A stretch of DNA of 6,567 nucleotides, from assembly GCA_934294965.1 (NCBI GenBank), contig CAKRAM010000018.1:1-6567 (forward strand), written 5' to 3'. The notes beneath the pieces are model-generated. The model had not been told where the DNA came from. It ran no database searches and saw nothing but the letters and a program-made list of their open reading frames with translations. The position numbers and the translations under genes were made by a program. This document shows, in pieces, positions 1-6,318 of the stretch. The stretch comes from an uncultured Clostridia bacterium. Lineage in GTDB: Bacteria; Bacillota; Clostridia; Christensenellales; CAG-314. The number at the start of each line of letters is the position of its first letter. Position 1 is the first letter of the stretch.

Positions 1-150
1 TTCTTCTATTTGTTTTTGCGCCAATGCAAAATTATCCGCAGGCAACAGTGACAGCACTTTTTGTTTAGCAATTGCGCTTATGGAATATTCGGAAACTTGC
101 TTTAGAATATCCCCGAATTGAAGTTTGTTGAGTGTTTTTGTGTTAATCAT
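1..150 (-). CDS. mutS2: MutS2 family protein, N-terminal fragment (cut by window edge)
   Basis: The first 50 codons of a gene that continues past position 1. The reading frame is open to the edge and begins MINTKTLNKLQFGDILKQ, followed by a helix with SEYSISAIAKQKVLSLLP. This matches the usual MutS2 start, in which a 'KTL..LEFDKIL..LAEYA.S..GKE....L.PS' pattern opens the N-terminal helical part of the MutS core. MutS2 proteins are ATPases with a C-terminal Smr nuclease domain; they are linked to suppression of recombination and, in Bacillus, to splitting collided ribosomes. None of the ATPase or Smr region is in this window. The ATG at 150-148 is the first possible start, because an in-frame TAA lies six codons upstream. 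No Shine-Dalgarno sequence is visible before it. The gene follows the U32 gene by 49 bases on the same strand, an order familiar in Clostridia. The identification rests on only 50 residues plus context. Confidence 0.85.
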   Translation of the reverse strand, partial: MINTKTLNKLQFGDILKQVSEYSISAIAKQKVLSLLPADNFALAQKQIEE

Positions 151-199
151 AGTTTTGAAATTTTGTTACAACGCAAGTCAATAAATTACTTGTGTTGGT

Positions 200-2449
200 T
201 CAGTTTATTTTGTTGTACAATCTACCTCGCGTGTACGGTTGATTGCAGGTCAGTTCGTCTGACGTTCCATTGTTGATTGCAAGATAATGTGCAATGACGG
301 CTTTATCGTAGTCCAATAGGTATCTTCCCCCTTGCGCTAGTTTGCCCAGAGCAGACAATTTGTTTCCGTTGATAAGCTCGAAGGTGCATTTTTCGTCTTT
401 GCGACGGACGATTTTGAACGCCCGCCCTGACTCGTCCGTGTAGACAAGCTCTCCGCCGGCTTTGCAAGTTGAACAGTCGCAACCGGTCGAGGCCTTGAAA
501 GGGCAATGGGAAAACTTCATCAGCGGCAAGTCGCCGTCTACAAAAATCAAGCCGTCTTGCCGCTTAAATGCGTAAATTTCCTTAAGGGAAAGTTCGTAGG
601 AATATACGAAAGTATCGGCGTCGCTGAACATATCGGCAATTTGGTCGTTGAAAATGTTCAAACCTTGCCCGGCTATGTAGGCAATATTCAGTTCTCTTGC
701 CAATTGAACGTGCGCAACGTTGTGACAAACCGGCTTGGTTTTGCAATCGGATATCAGGCTTTGAAGGTACTTTGTGTTTGTAAAAGGTGGAACATCGACA
801 TATGCCCCGAATTGTGCCGCATCACAAATCGTTTCCGGATTTATAAATTGTGGTTTGTAAATTAGCAAGTCAATGCCCGACTTGGCGGCGTCATTTAGTT
901 GCTGTTTAGTTTTACATATTACGGCAACAGTATTTTTGACAGGCGCATACGTCGTTGTGACAGTTGGAAAAACAGGCAATGAGACTACACCTTTATGCAA
1001 ATGCTTGTTTGCATAGTCCTCGAGTAGTGAGTTTTCGATACTCGCCAATGCTGTTCGTCTTAAAGCGTTCAATTGAGACTTCGCAATGAAAATATTGTCA
1101 CAATCAACTACTATGTTAGTAATAGTAAAGCAGGTATCCCCTGTTTTATGTAATTGTATTGCTATTTCTTCGGCTGTTGTCGGAGTATTTTGCGCATTTT
1201 GAACTACGAAGTCGGACTGCACACTAGCCTCAACCGCACCGCTTTTTGCAATAATTGTTGCAAACTCTCCTGCCTTTGCGGAAAAATGTAAGCAAACGGG
1301 AAGCATTTTTTTAGCCGACAAAACGTCTTTAGATAACTCCGTCGACGTTGTGCGATGCACAGTCATTCCTGCGGAAACCTTTCCGAAAAACTCTGCTTTA
1401 GTGTTAGTGGCGATGCCGCCTTGCGTAATCAATCCTCCGCACACTTCGCTTTCGCCGTCAAATATTTTCAGTCCGTCGCCTTTGTTGACTTGTACTTCGG
1501 CAACAAATCCGCATTTTGTGATGCTGCCGACTATTGTGCCTGAATTGTTTTGACAATATCTGTATATAATATCCGAATTGTCGCCCGTCAAATAGGATAT
1601 TGGAGCCATGTGCCGATTGAAAGCGTCGGATAAACTTGCCATATCGCTCGGCTTGGGCTTAAAATCGTTTTTGAATAACTCGGGAAACACTCTTGATGTT
1701 ATTCCCGCATATTCGGGCTTGCGATTTCTACCTTCGATTTTGAACGTAGTTGCACCGCTTTTTAGCAATCGCTTGGCGATTGTCAATCCGCACATATCTC
1801 TTGCAGAAAGCAAATATCCTTCGGCTATTGCCTTGCCGTTGTAAGTTGCTTTGTAGCGTTTTCTACAAGGTTGTGCGCACAATCCGCGATTGCCACTGTT
1901 TCCGCCGACAATTGAACTGAACAAACACTGCCCCGATTGGCACACGCACAATGCACCGTGTAAAAAACTTTCCACATTCATGCCGACTGAAGCAATATCC
2001 TCAATGTCGTTGTAACTGCATTCGCGTGCGCAAACCACCGTGCTTGCGCCGAGTTGTTTTAGAAATCTTGCACCGAACGAATCGTGACAACTGAGTTGCG
2101 TGCTTGCAACCACCTCAAACGGCTTTGGCAGGCTTGCCGCATACTGTAAAAGAGCCAAATCAGTTACAATAACTCCATCGGCAAAAGCGTTGTATGCGGC
2201 GATCAAAGTGTCTACCGCCATGGTAAATTCGTCGTTTTTTATGGAGGTATTTATGGTGACGTACACTTTTACGTTGCGCAAATGACAGTAACGCACCCAC
2301 TCGCCGACATTTTCCCGCGTAAAATTGGGTGCCTTCATGCGAGCATTGAAGGCATCTAATCCCAAATACACGGCATCACATCCGTTGTTTACCGCGGCTT
2401 TCAGTAGTTCTATACTGCCCGCAGGGGCAAGAATTTGATAATTTTTCAC
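200..2449 (-). CDS. U32-family protein with DUF3656 domain (RlhA/TrhP-like RNA hydroxylation protein)
   Basis: A 749-residue cytoplasmic protein with no signal peptide or membrane segment. It opens with the family's ILAPAGSIELLKAAV strand and helix, followed by GCDAVYLGLDAFNAR. The U32 signature lies at residues 160-195: ESFLHGALC, then C175 and a stretch ending GNRGLCAQPC. This gives the conserved cysteine set C168, C175, C191 and C195, thought to hold an iron-sulfur cluster. A SARDMCGL segment (215-222) and FKIEGRNRKPEYAG (236-249) are also typical. Residues about 383-472 match DUF3656, ending NALRRTALASIE. A second barrel-like region follows (about 500-690) with cysteines C649, C657, C659 and C662. 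Family members RlhA and TrhP support prephenate-dependent hydroxylation of 23S rRNA C2501 and tRNA U34; older annotations call them collagenase-like peptidases. The substrate here is not known. The start is GTG (2449-2447), 23 bases after pheT, with only a weak ribosome binding site; the start is supported by the N-terminal motif. It lies between pheT and mutS2. Confidence 0.93.
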   Translation of the reverse strand: MKNYQILAPAGSIELLKAAVNNGCDAVYLGLDAFNARMKAPNFTRENVGEWVRYCHLRNVKVYVTINTSIKNDEFTMAVDTLIAAYNAFADGVIVTDLALLQYAASLPKPFEVVASTQLSCHDSFGARFLKQLGASTVVCARECSYNDIEDIASVGMNVESFLHGALCVCQSGQCLFSSIVGGNSGNRGLCAQPCRKRYKATYNGKAIAEGYLLSARDMCGLTIAKRLLKSGATTFKIEGRNRKPEYAGITSRVFPELFKNDFKPKPSDMASLSDAFNRHMAPISYLTGDNSDIIYRYCQNNSGTIVGSITKCGFVAEVQVNKGDGLKIFDGESEVCGGLITQGGIATNTKAEFFGKVSAGMTVHRTTSTELSKDVLSAKKMLPVCLHFSAKAGEFATIIAKSGAVEASVQSDFVVQNAQNTPTTAEEIAIQLHKTGDTCFTITNIVVDCDNIFIAKSQLNALRRTALASIENSLLEDYANKHLHKGVVSLPVFPTVTTTYAPVKNTVAVICKTKQQLNDAAKSGIDLLIYKPQFINPETICDAAQFGAYVDVPPFTNTKYLQSLISDCKTKPVCHNVAHVQLARELNIAYIAGQGLNIFNDQIADMFSDADTFVYSYELSLKEIYAFKRQDGLIFVDGDLPLMKFSHCPFKASTGCDCSTCKAGGELVYTDESGRAFKIVRRKDEKCTFELINGNKLSALGKLAQGGRYLLDYDKAVIAHYLAINNGTSDELTCNQPYTRGRLYNKIN

Positions 2450-2472
2450 AAACTGTCGGAAAATCGTCTAAA

Positions 2473-4851
2473 TTAGCGAAGCGTTGCGCCGAAGTTATCG
2501 GCAAAGGCTTTTAGCGCCTTGCCTGATTGCTTTTCTATATCTTTGTCTTGCAGCGTTTTGCTGTTATCGCGGAATACCACGGCAACGGCAACGCTCTTTT
2601 TGCCTTGTCCTACTTGTTCTCCGCGATATATATCAAACAATTCCGCTTCTTCCACCAAAGGAAGTTTTAAGAACTCGTCCAAAATGTCCTGAACGGCAAC
2701 GTCTTCGTCGCACACAAAAGCAAAATCGCGCGTAACTGAGGGGAATTTTGCAATCGGTTTGAACTTTATTTGGTTGCGCAAGTGTGAAACCAACCTATCC
2801 AATACCAGTTCGGCGTACATACAGGGCACGTCGATTGTAAAGTTTTCGCAAATTTGAGGATGCACTTTGCCGAAATACCCCACGTTTTCTCCGTCGATAA
2901 CGATATCGGCGGCAATTCCCAGATGCAGCACTGTGTTATTTTGACTGCGCACCGATTTTACGCTCGTATCGCAAAAAGCATACACGACCGAAAGCACGAC
3001 TTCCTTAAATTCTTCAAAGGAAATGTCCGTTGCACAAATCGAAACGCGCTTTTCTTCCGTCGGAAGTTGGGTAAGATGCAGTTCTTTTGCCAAATACGCC
3101 TTACCGATTTCAAACAATTTCAGGTTGTGATTCTTTCTGGAAAGGTTCATTGCAACGCATTGCAACATGTTCGGAGCAAGGTCACGGTTCATTATGGACA
3201 ATTCTTCCCCGATGGGATTAAGCACTTTTATGTACTTGTCAAAGTCCACCGCTTTTGTAGATGCTTTTTCTATAAGCGATTTGCCCGAGAACGGATAAAA
3301 GATGCATTCGTTGTATTTGTATCCGCACAACACGTTGCGCACTTTGTCGCAAAGTTTGTCGATTTGCGTTTTGCCGCCAGTTGTTATGTGAGAACCCTCC
3401 ATCAACGTTCCGCTTATGTTATCATAGCCGTAAACGCGGATGATTTCCTCTATAATGTCACAGTCGCGCGCGATATCATCGCGATAAGGAGGAACGATGC
3501 ACGTTACCACAACGTTTTCTAACGTAGCAGTAATATTGAGCAATTTCAGGATTTCGATGACCTTTTGCTCGGGAATAACTATCCCCAGCAACCTGCGAAT
3601 ACGATCGTAATCAAATTTTCCGACACTATTTTCAGCCGGCTTTCCGTTGGTAATACGGCAAGCGGTAACTTTTCCTGCGCCCAGTTGCTCACAAAGGTGA
3701 AGCGCGCGGCTTAGCCCCAAATTGTTCGTGTAAGCCTCGATTCCCTTTTCAAAGCGTGCCGAACTGTCGCTTCTAAGTCCCAAACGACGGCTTGTCCTGC
3801 GCACATTGCCTTTTGCAAAAGTTGCCGATTCGAACAGCACGCAAGACGTTGTATCTTTTATTCCGGAGTTAGCGCCGCCCATAATCCCTGCCAAGCCTAC
3901 TGCGCGATTGTCGTCGGCAATAACTAGGTCATCATTGCCGAGAATGTATTCTTTGCCATCCAACGGAACTATTTTTTCGCCCTCTTCGGCACGACGCACT
4001 ACTATTCTTTTGTCGATTATATCGGCGTAGTCGAATGCGTGCATGGGTTGACCGATTTCGTACAAAACGTAGTTCGTGATATCCACGACGTTGTTAATTC
4101 CGTGCAAGCCGACTTTCGCCAAGCGAGAAGTCAGCCAAACGGGAGATTTTTCGATTTTTACGTCGGTCAATCCTTGCATATAGTAATTGGGGCAAATGTC
4201 GTTAGCTGCAATTTCTACGGAAACCAAGTCACTTGTAGTTACGGAATTTTCGGTAAAGCTTATATCCGGTTCTTTGCAGGTTTTGCCGAGAGCCACTGCC
4301 ACTTCGCGCGCAAGCCCCAAAACACTGTTGCAATCTTGGCGATTGCTGGTTACGCACACATCCAAAACGTAATCATCTATTCCGACTTCTTTTCGCACGT
4401 CTTCGCCGACAACGGCGCTATCGTTCAAGATAAGCACTCCGTCATAATCGGCACCGGGATACATATCGGCGGTTATGCCAAGTTCTTCCGCGCCGCAAAA
4501 CATACCCCAAGATTCTTCACCGCGCATTTTGCCTTTTGTTATGTGTAAACCGTTTGCCAAATTGGCATTGTGGAGAGCAACGGGAACTTTGTCGCCGACT
4601 TTTACGTGGTGATCATTGGTGACGATGCGAATAATTTCGCCGCCGATATCGACTTTTGTGCAAAGCAATCGTTCGGCATTGGGGTGTTGAATAATTTCTT
4701 TGATTTGGCATACTTTTACGTTGGTCACGTTTTTGCCGAGGTAATCGACTTCCTCGATTTCCAGACCGATATCCACCATCTTTTTGCAAAGAGTTTCGAT
4801 ATCTTCGGTTACGTCCACGTATTCTTTAATCCAAGAAAGAGGCAATTTCAT
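2473..4851 (-). CDS. pheT: Phenylalanine--tRNA ligase beta subunit
   Basis: A 792-residue beta subunit of the cytoplasmic alpha2-beta2 phenylalanyl-tRNA synthetase, close to the usual length of about 800. It begins MKLPLSWIKEYVD, as the family does. Domains in order: an EMAP-like tRNA-binding OB fold (about 40-150, with HPNAERLL and KMRGEESWGMFCG); the B3/4 editing domain (about 210-395, with GLHGINNVVDITNYVL, GQPMHAFDYADI and RRTSRRLGLRSDSSARFEKG), which hydrolyses mischarged Tyr-tRNA-Phe; a B5 domain (about 408-480, with PPYRDDIARDCDIIEEIIR and VYGYD); a synthetase-like core that packs on the alpha subunit (about 495-690, with LNPIGEELSIMNRDL and LKLFEIGKAY); and the C-terminal FDX-ACB anticodon-binding domain (about 700-792, ending GATLR). 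The OB fold reads IVTNDHHVKVGD where many homologues have a G-A-x-N-V type turn. The gene looks intact. The ATG is preceded by AGGAGG that overlaps the pheS stop codon, so the two subunits are probably translationally coupled. Confidence 0.98.
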   Translation of the reverse strand: MKLPLSWIKEYVDVTEDIETLCKKMVDIGLEIEEVDYLGKNVTNVKVCQIKEIIQHPNAERLLCTKVDIGGEIIRIVTNDHHVKVGDKVPVALHNANLANGLHITKGKMRGEESWGMFCGAEELGITADMYPGADYDGVLILNDSAVVGEDVRKEVGIDDYVLDVCVTSNRQDCNSVLGLAREVAVALGKTCKEPDISFTENSVTTSDLVSVEIAANDICPNYYMQGLTDVKIEKSPVWLTSRLAKVGLHGINNVVDITNYVLYEIGQPMHAFDYADIIDKRIVVRRAEEGEKIVPLDGKEYILGNDDLVIADDNRAVGLAGIMGGANSGIKDTTSCVLFESATFAKGNVRRTSRRLGLRSDSSARFEKGIEAYTNNLGLSRALHLCEQLGAGKVTACRITNGKPAENSVGKFDYDRIRRLLGIVIPEQKVIEILKLLNITATLENVVVTCIVPPYRDDIARDCDIIEEIIRVYGYDNISGTLMEGSHITTGGKTQIDKLCDKVRNVLCGYKYNECIFYPFSGKSLIEKASTKAVDFDKYIKVLNPIGEELSIMNRDLAPNMLQCVAMNLSRKNHNLKLFEIGKAYLAKELHLTQLPTEEKRVSICATDISFEEFKEVVLSVVYAFCDTSVKSVRSQNNTVLHLGIAADIVIDGENVGYFGKVHPQICENFTIDVPCMYAELVLDRLVSHLRNQIKFKPIAKFPSVTRDFAFVCDEDVAVQDILDEFLKLPLVEEAELFDIYRGEQVGQGKKSVAVAVVFRDNSKTLQDKDIEKQSGKALKAFADNFGATLR

Positions 4852-4860
4852 AATGTTTTT

Positions 4861-4866
4861 CCTCCT
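4861..4866 (-). promoter_or_regulatory. Ribosome binding site of pheT, overlapping the pheS stop codon
   Basis: On the minus strand the sequence reads AAATAGGAGGAAAAACATTATG. The AGGAGG lies 9 bases before the pheT ATG, and its first two bases (AG) are the last two bases of the pheS stop codon TAG (4867-4865). A ribosome finishing pheS would sit on the pheT initiation region, which favours balanced production of the two subunits. The coupling is inferred. Confidence 0.9.
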
Positions 4867-5881
4867 ATTTACCGAATTGCTTCAAAAAGCGTTGATCGTT
4901 TTCGTAGAACAATCTGATGTCGGGAATGCCGTATTTTATCATTGCAATACGTTCCACGCCCATGCCGAATGCAAAACCGGTGTATTTGTTACTGTCGATT
5001 CCACAGTTTTCCAAAACGACAGGATTGACCATTCCTGCGCCGAGAACTTCTATCCAGCCTGTGCCTTTGCAAAGCGAGCAACCTTTGCCGCCGCAGTTAC
5101 TGCAAGTCAAGTCCACTTCTACGCTCGGTTCGGTAAACGGGAAATACGACGGACGAAAGCGAACCTTTGTGTTGCTGTCGAACAAGTTGGCCGCCAAATA
5201 TTCCAGCGTGCCTTTAAGGTCGCAAAGCGTGATGTTTTCGTCCACCACCAATCCTTCGATTTGATGGAAAACGGGGGAGTGCGAAGCATCACTGTCCGAA
5301 CGGAAAACTTTGCCGGGACAAATGATTTTAATTGGCGGCTTTTTCTTTTCCATCGTGCGAGCCTGCATGCAGGACGTTTGAGTCCGAAGCAAAATGCTGT
5401 CCGTTATGTAGAAAGTATCTTGCATATCTCTGGCAGGGTGGTCCGCAGGGATGTTCAATGCTTGGAAGTTGTAGTAGTCCGTTTCGATTTCCGGACCGCT
5501 TAAAACTTCAAAGCCCATTGCTACCATCAATTCGGAAATGATGTTTTCCACCATCGTTACCGGATGCAATGCGCCCCATGGCTTCATAGAAACTAAACTT
5601 ACGTCGACTTTTTCTTTTTCCAAACTATTTTTTAGTTCCTTTTGTTTGAGGGTTTGAGTTTTGGCAGCAAAAGAATCTTCCAACAAATTTCTCAAAGCAT
5701 TTACTTTTGCCCCGAAAGTCGGGCGTTCTTCGGCGGGCAAATCCTTTATGCCCTTAAGAAGCGACGTCAATTCGCCGGTTTTTCCCAGATATTTTACTTT
5801 CAATTCCTGCAATTTTGTCAAATCGTCGCAATTATCAAGTAGCGACAAGCATGTTGACTGAATTTCTGCAATGTTTGCCAT
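4865..5881 (-). CDS. pheS: Phenylalanine--tRNA ligase alpha subunit
   Basis: A 338-residue catalytic alpha subunit, the normal length for the family. It activates phenylalanine with ATP and transfers it to tRNA-Phe, working with PheT. The N-terminal 90 residues are the tRNA-binding helical arm (KYLGKTGELTSLLKGIKDLP). Class II motif 1 starts at HPVTMVENII (106) and runs through GFEVLSGPEIE and HPARDMQDTFY. Then come LLRTQTS (165-171 region), RTMEKKKPP and motif 2, VFRSDSDASHSPVFHQIEG (192-210). FPFTEPSVEVD (247-257) lines the substrate pocket. A four-cysteine insertion follows at C260, C263, C268 and C271 (CSNCGGKGCSLCKGTGW), a probable metal knuckle seen in a subset of bacterial PheS proteins. 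Motif 3 is GFAFGMGVERIAMIKYG (302-318). The pocket residue equivalent to E. coli Ala294 is alanine (A304), the ordinary Phe-selective form. The ATG at 5881-5879 follows a good AAGGAGA site and the T-box terminator. Confidence 0.98.
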   Translation of the reverse strand: MANIAEIQSTCLSLLDNCDDLTKLQELKVKYLGKTGELTSLLKGIKDLPAEERPTFGAKVNALRNLLEDSFAAKTQTLKQKELKNSLEKEKVDVSLVSMKPWGALHPVTMVENIISELMVAMGFEVLSGPEIETDYYNFQALNIPADHPARDMQDTFYITDSILLRTQTSCMQARTMEKKKPPIKIICPGKVFRSDSDASHSPVFHQIEGLVVDENITLCDLKGTLEYLAANLFDSNTKVRFRPSYFPFTEPSVEVDLTCSNCGGKGCSLCKGTGWIEVLGAGMVNPVVLENCGIDSNKYTGFAFGMGVERIAMIKYGIPDIRLFYENDQRFLKQFGK

Positions 5882-5887
5882 TATTTG

Positions 5888-5894
5888 TCTCCTT
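5888..5894 (-). promoter_or_regulatory. Ribosome binding site of pheS
   Basis: Minus-strand AAGGAGA lies 6 bases before the pheS ATG, just after the U-run of the T-box terminator. It is close to the 16S rRNA complement and fixes the pheS start. It is not buried in the terminator stem, so the leader acts on transcription rather than on ribosome access. Confidence 0.88.
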
Positions 5895-5896
5895 GT

Positions 5897-5929
5897 AAAA
5901 AATAACGCCCTAAACCGTAGTTTAGGACG
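5897..5929 (-). terminator. Intrinsic terminator of the pheS T-box leader
   Basis: On the minus strand a 10-bp stem forms between CGTCCTAAAC (5929-5920) and GTTTAGGGCG (5915-5906), with a single U-G wobble. It is closed by a TACG loop and followed by TTATTTTTT (5905-5897). The loop with its closing pair is C(UACG)G, a member of the very stable UNCG tetraloops. The 5' arm of this stem is also the 3' arm of the antiterminator, so the two structures are mutually exclusive: uncharged tRNA-Phe favours read-through into pheS, and charged tRNA favours termination. Confidence 0.95.
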
Positions 5930-5963
5930 ACATCGACATATCGATAACGTGGTACCACCTAAA
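5921..5963 (-). promoter_or_regulatory. T-box sequence and antiterminator of the pheS leader
   Basis: The minus strand carries AGGTGGTACCACG at 5960-5948, a close match to the T-box consensus AGGGUGGNACCGCG. The outer antiterminator helix pairs TTTAGG (5963-5958) with CCTAAA (5926-5921). The inner helix pairs ACG with CGT and continues, after one mismatch and a wobble, into ATCGA-TATG-TCGAT. The bulge holds TGGT (5957-5954), which would pair with the ACCA end of an uncharged tRNA. The fourth base, U, fits discriminator base A73, as expected for tRNA-Phe. Confidence 0.95.
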
Positions 5964-6050
5964 TTCCGAAAGAGAACTTTCGCTTTGAAGTTTGTAACGG
6001 AACAACCCGTAGACGGCTACAAGTTAAATTCACCGTCTAAACTCGGAAGG

Positions 6051-6053
6051 GAA
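6051..6053 (-). promoter_or_regulatory. Probable specifier codon UUC of the T-box
   Basis: Within the internal loop of Stem I, the 3' strand reads TAGATATTCC between the CGCAAA and CTTC helix arms. The TTC inside it would read the GAA anticodon of tRNA-Phe. A second TTC at 6048-6046 falls in the lower helix in my folding and is the less likely choice. The base after the specifier is C, whereas a purine is more usual, so the exact register is uncertain. Confidence 0.6.
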
Positions 6054-6150
6054 TATCTATTTGCGCGGAAGTCAAGGCTTGCACCGCCCCTTGCTCGCTG
6101 GTTCGACCGTTGTTCGCAAATTCTTTTGCTTCGTCATCGTTTGTGCATAA

Positions 6151-6179
6151 ATTATATCAAATATAAATAGATTTGACAA
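6151..6179 (-). promoter_or_regulatory. Housekeeping (sigma-70/sigma-A type) promoter of the pheST operon
   Basis: On the minus strand, TTGTCA (6179-6174, five of six consensus bases) is followed by a 17-bp AT-rich spacer and a perfect TATAAT (6156-6151). Transcription should start near 6145-6144, a few bases before Stem I of the T-box, which is the expected distance. No operator-like repeat overlaps it clearly, consistent with control by attenuation in the leader rather than at initiation. Confidence 0.9.
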
Positions 6180-6318
6180 GAGTTTTGACGCCGATTTTAG
6201 ATTCCGTGCGTACAAAATTGAAATCGTCGGTTGAGATTTGAACATTCGCACTTTTTGTGCATGAAAACAAATGTATTTCTTTTGAGTAGCAAGCTAACCC
6301 GTTTTGCATCGTATCCAA
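6180..6318 (-). other. Intergenic stretch between the yunB-like gene and the pheS promoter
   Basis: These 139 bases hold no supported gene. The region is AT-rich just above the promoter. It contains a small hairpin GCAC-AAAAA-GTGC (about 6260-6248 on the minus strand) without a following U-run, and a weak CGATTT/AAATCG inverted repeat (6192-6197 and 6221-6226). Neither makes a convincing terminator for the upstream gene or a recognisable operator. Confidence 0.5.

Larger units (their letters stand above)
5897..6144 (-). promoter_or_regulatory. Phenylalanine T-box riboswitch (leader of the pheST operon)
   Basis: A tRNA-sensing leader of about 250 nt, between the promoter and pheS. Stem I can be drawn by eye: a base helix GAAG (6132-6129) with CTTC (6049-6046), flanked by GA-rich bases resembling the kink-turn motif; the specifier loop; a helix TTTGCG (6120-6115) with CGCAAA (6065-6060); and an apical stem CAAGG (6093-6089) with CCTTG (6077-6073), whose loop carries the conserved GGTGCAAG (6085-6078). 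The likely specifier is TTC (6053-6051) on the 3' side of the internal loop, matching the GAA anticodon of tRNA-Phe. A 7-bp hairpin TAGACGG/CCGTCTA (6039-6033 with 6016-6010) and a 6-bp hairpin CGAAAG/CTTTCG (5982-5977 with 5972-5967) follow, then the antiterminator and terminator. The class is certain from the T-box; the Phe assignment comes from the specifier together with the gene downstream. Confidence 0.95.

Noticed and set aside
151..199. TTGACT followed by AT-rich bases as a separate mutS2 promoter
   Set aside because: No acceptable -10 element lies at the correct distance before the start codon.
2854..3522. Open frame of about 220 codons on the plus strand inside pheT
   Set aside because: It is antisense to the conserved pheT core and B5 region, with no family signature; a shadow frame.
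4039..4548. Open frame of about 170 codons on the plus strand inside pheT
   Set aside because: It is antisense to the OB-fold and B3/4 coding region, with no start signal or known motif.
4784..5503. Long open frame on the plus strand across the pheS-pheT junction
   Set aside because: It lies opposite two clearly conserved genes, has no recognisable domain or good ribosome binding site, and its composition is explained by the codon use of the minus-strand genes.
5871..6170. Plus-strand open frame across the T-box leader
   Set aside because: It runs antisense through a structured regulatory RNA and has no plausible product.
6191..6230. Inverted repeat CGATTT/AAATCG just above the -35 box as a possible operator
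   Set aside because: The arms are short, the spacing is wide, alternative pairings exist, and no known regulator site matches.
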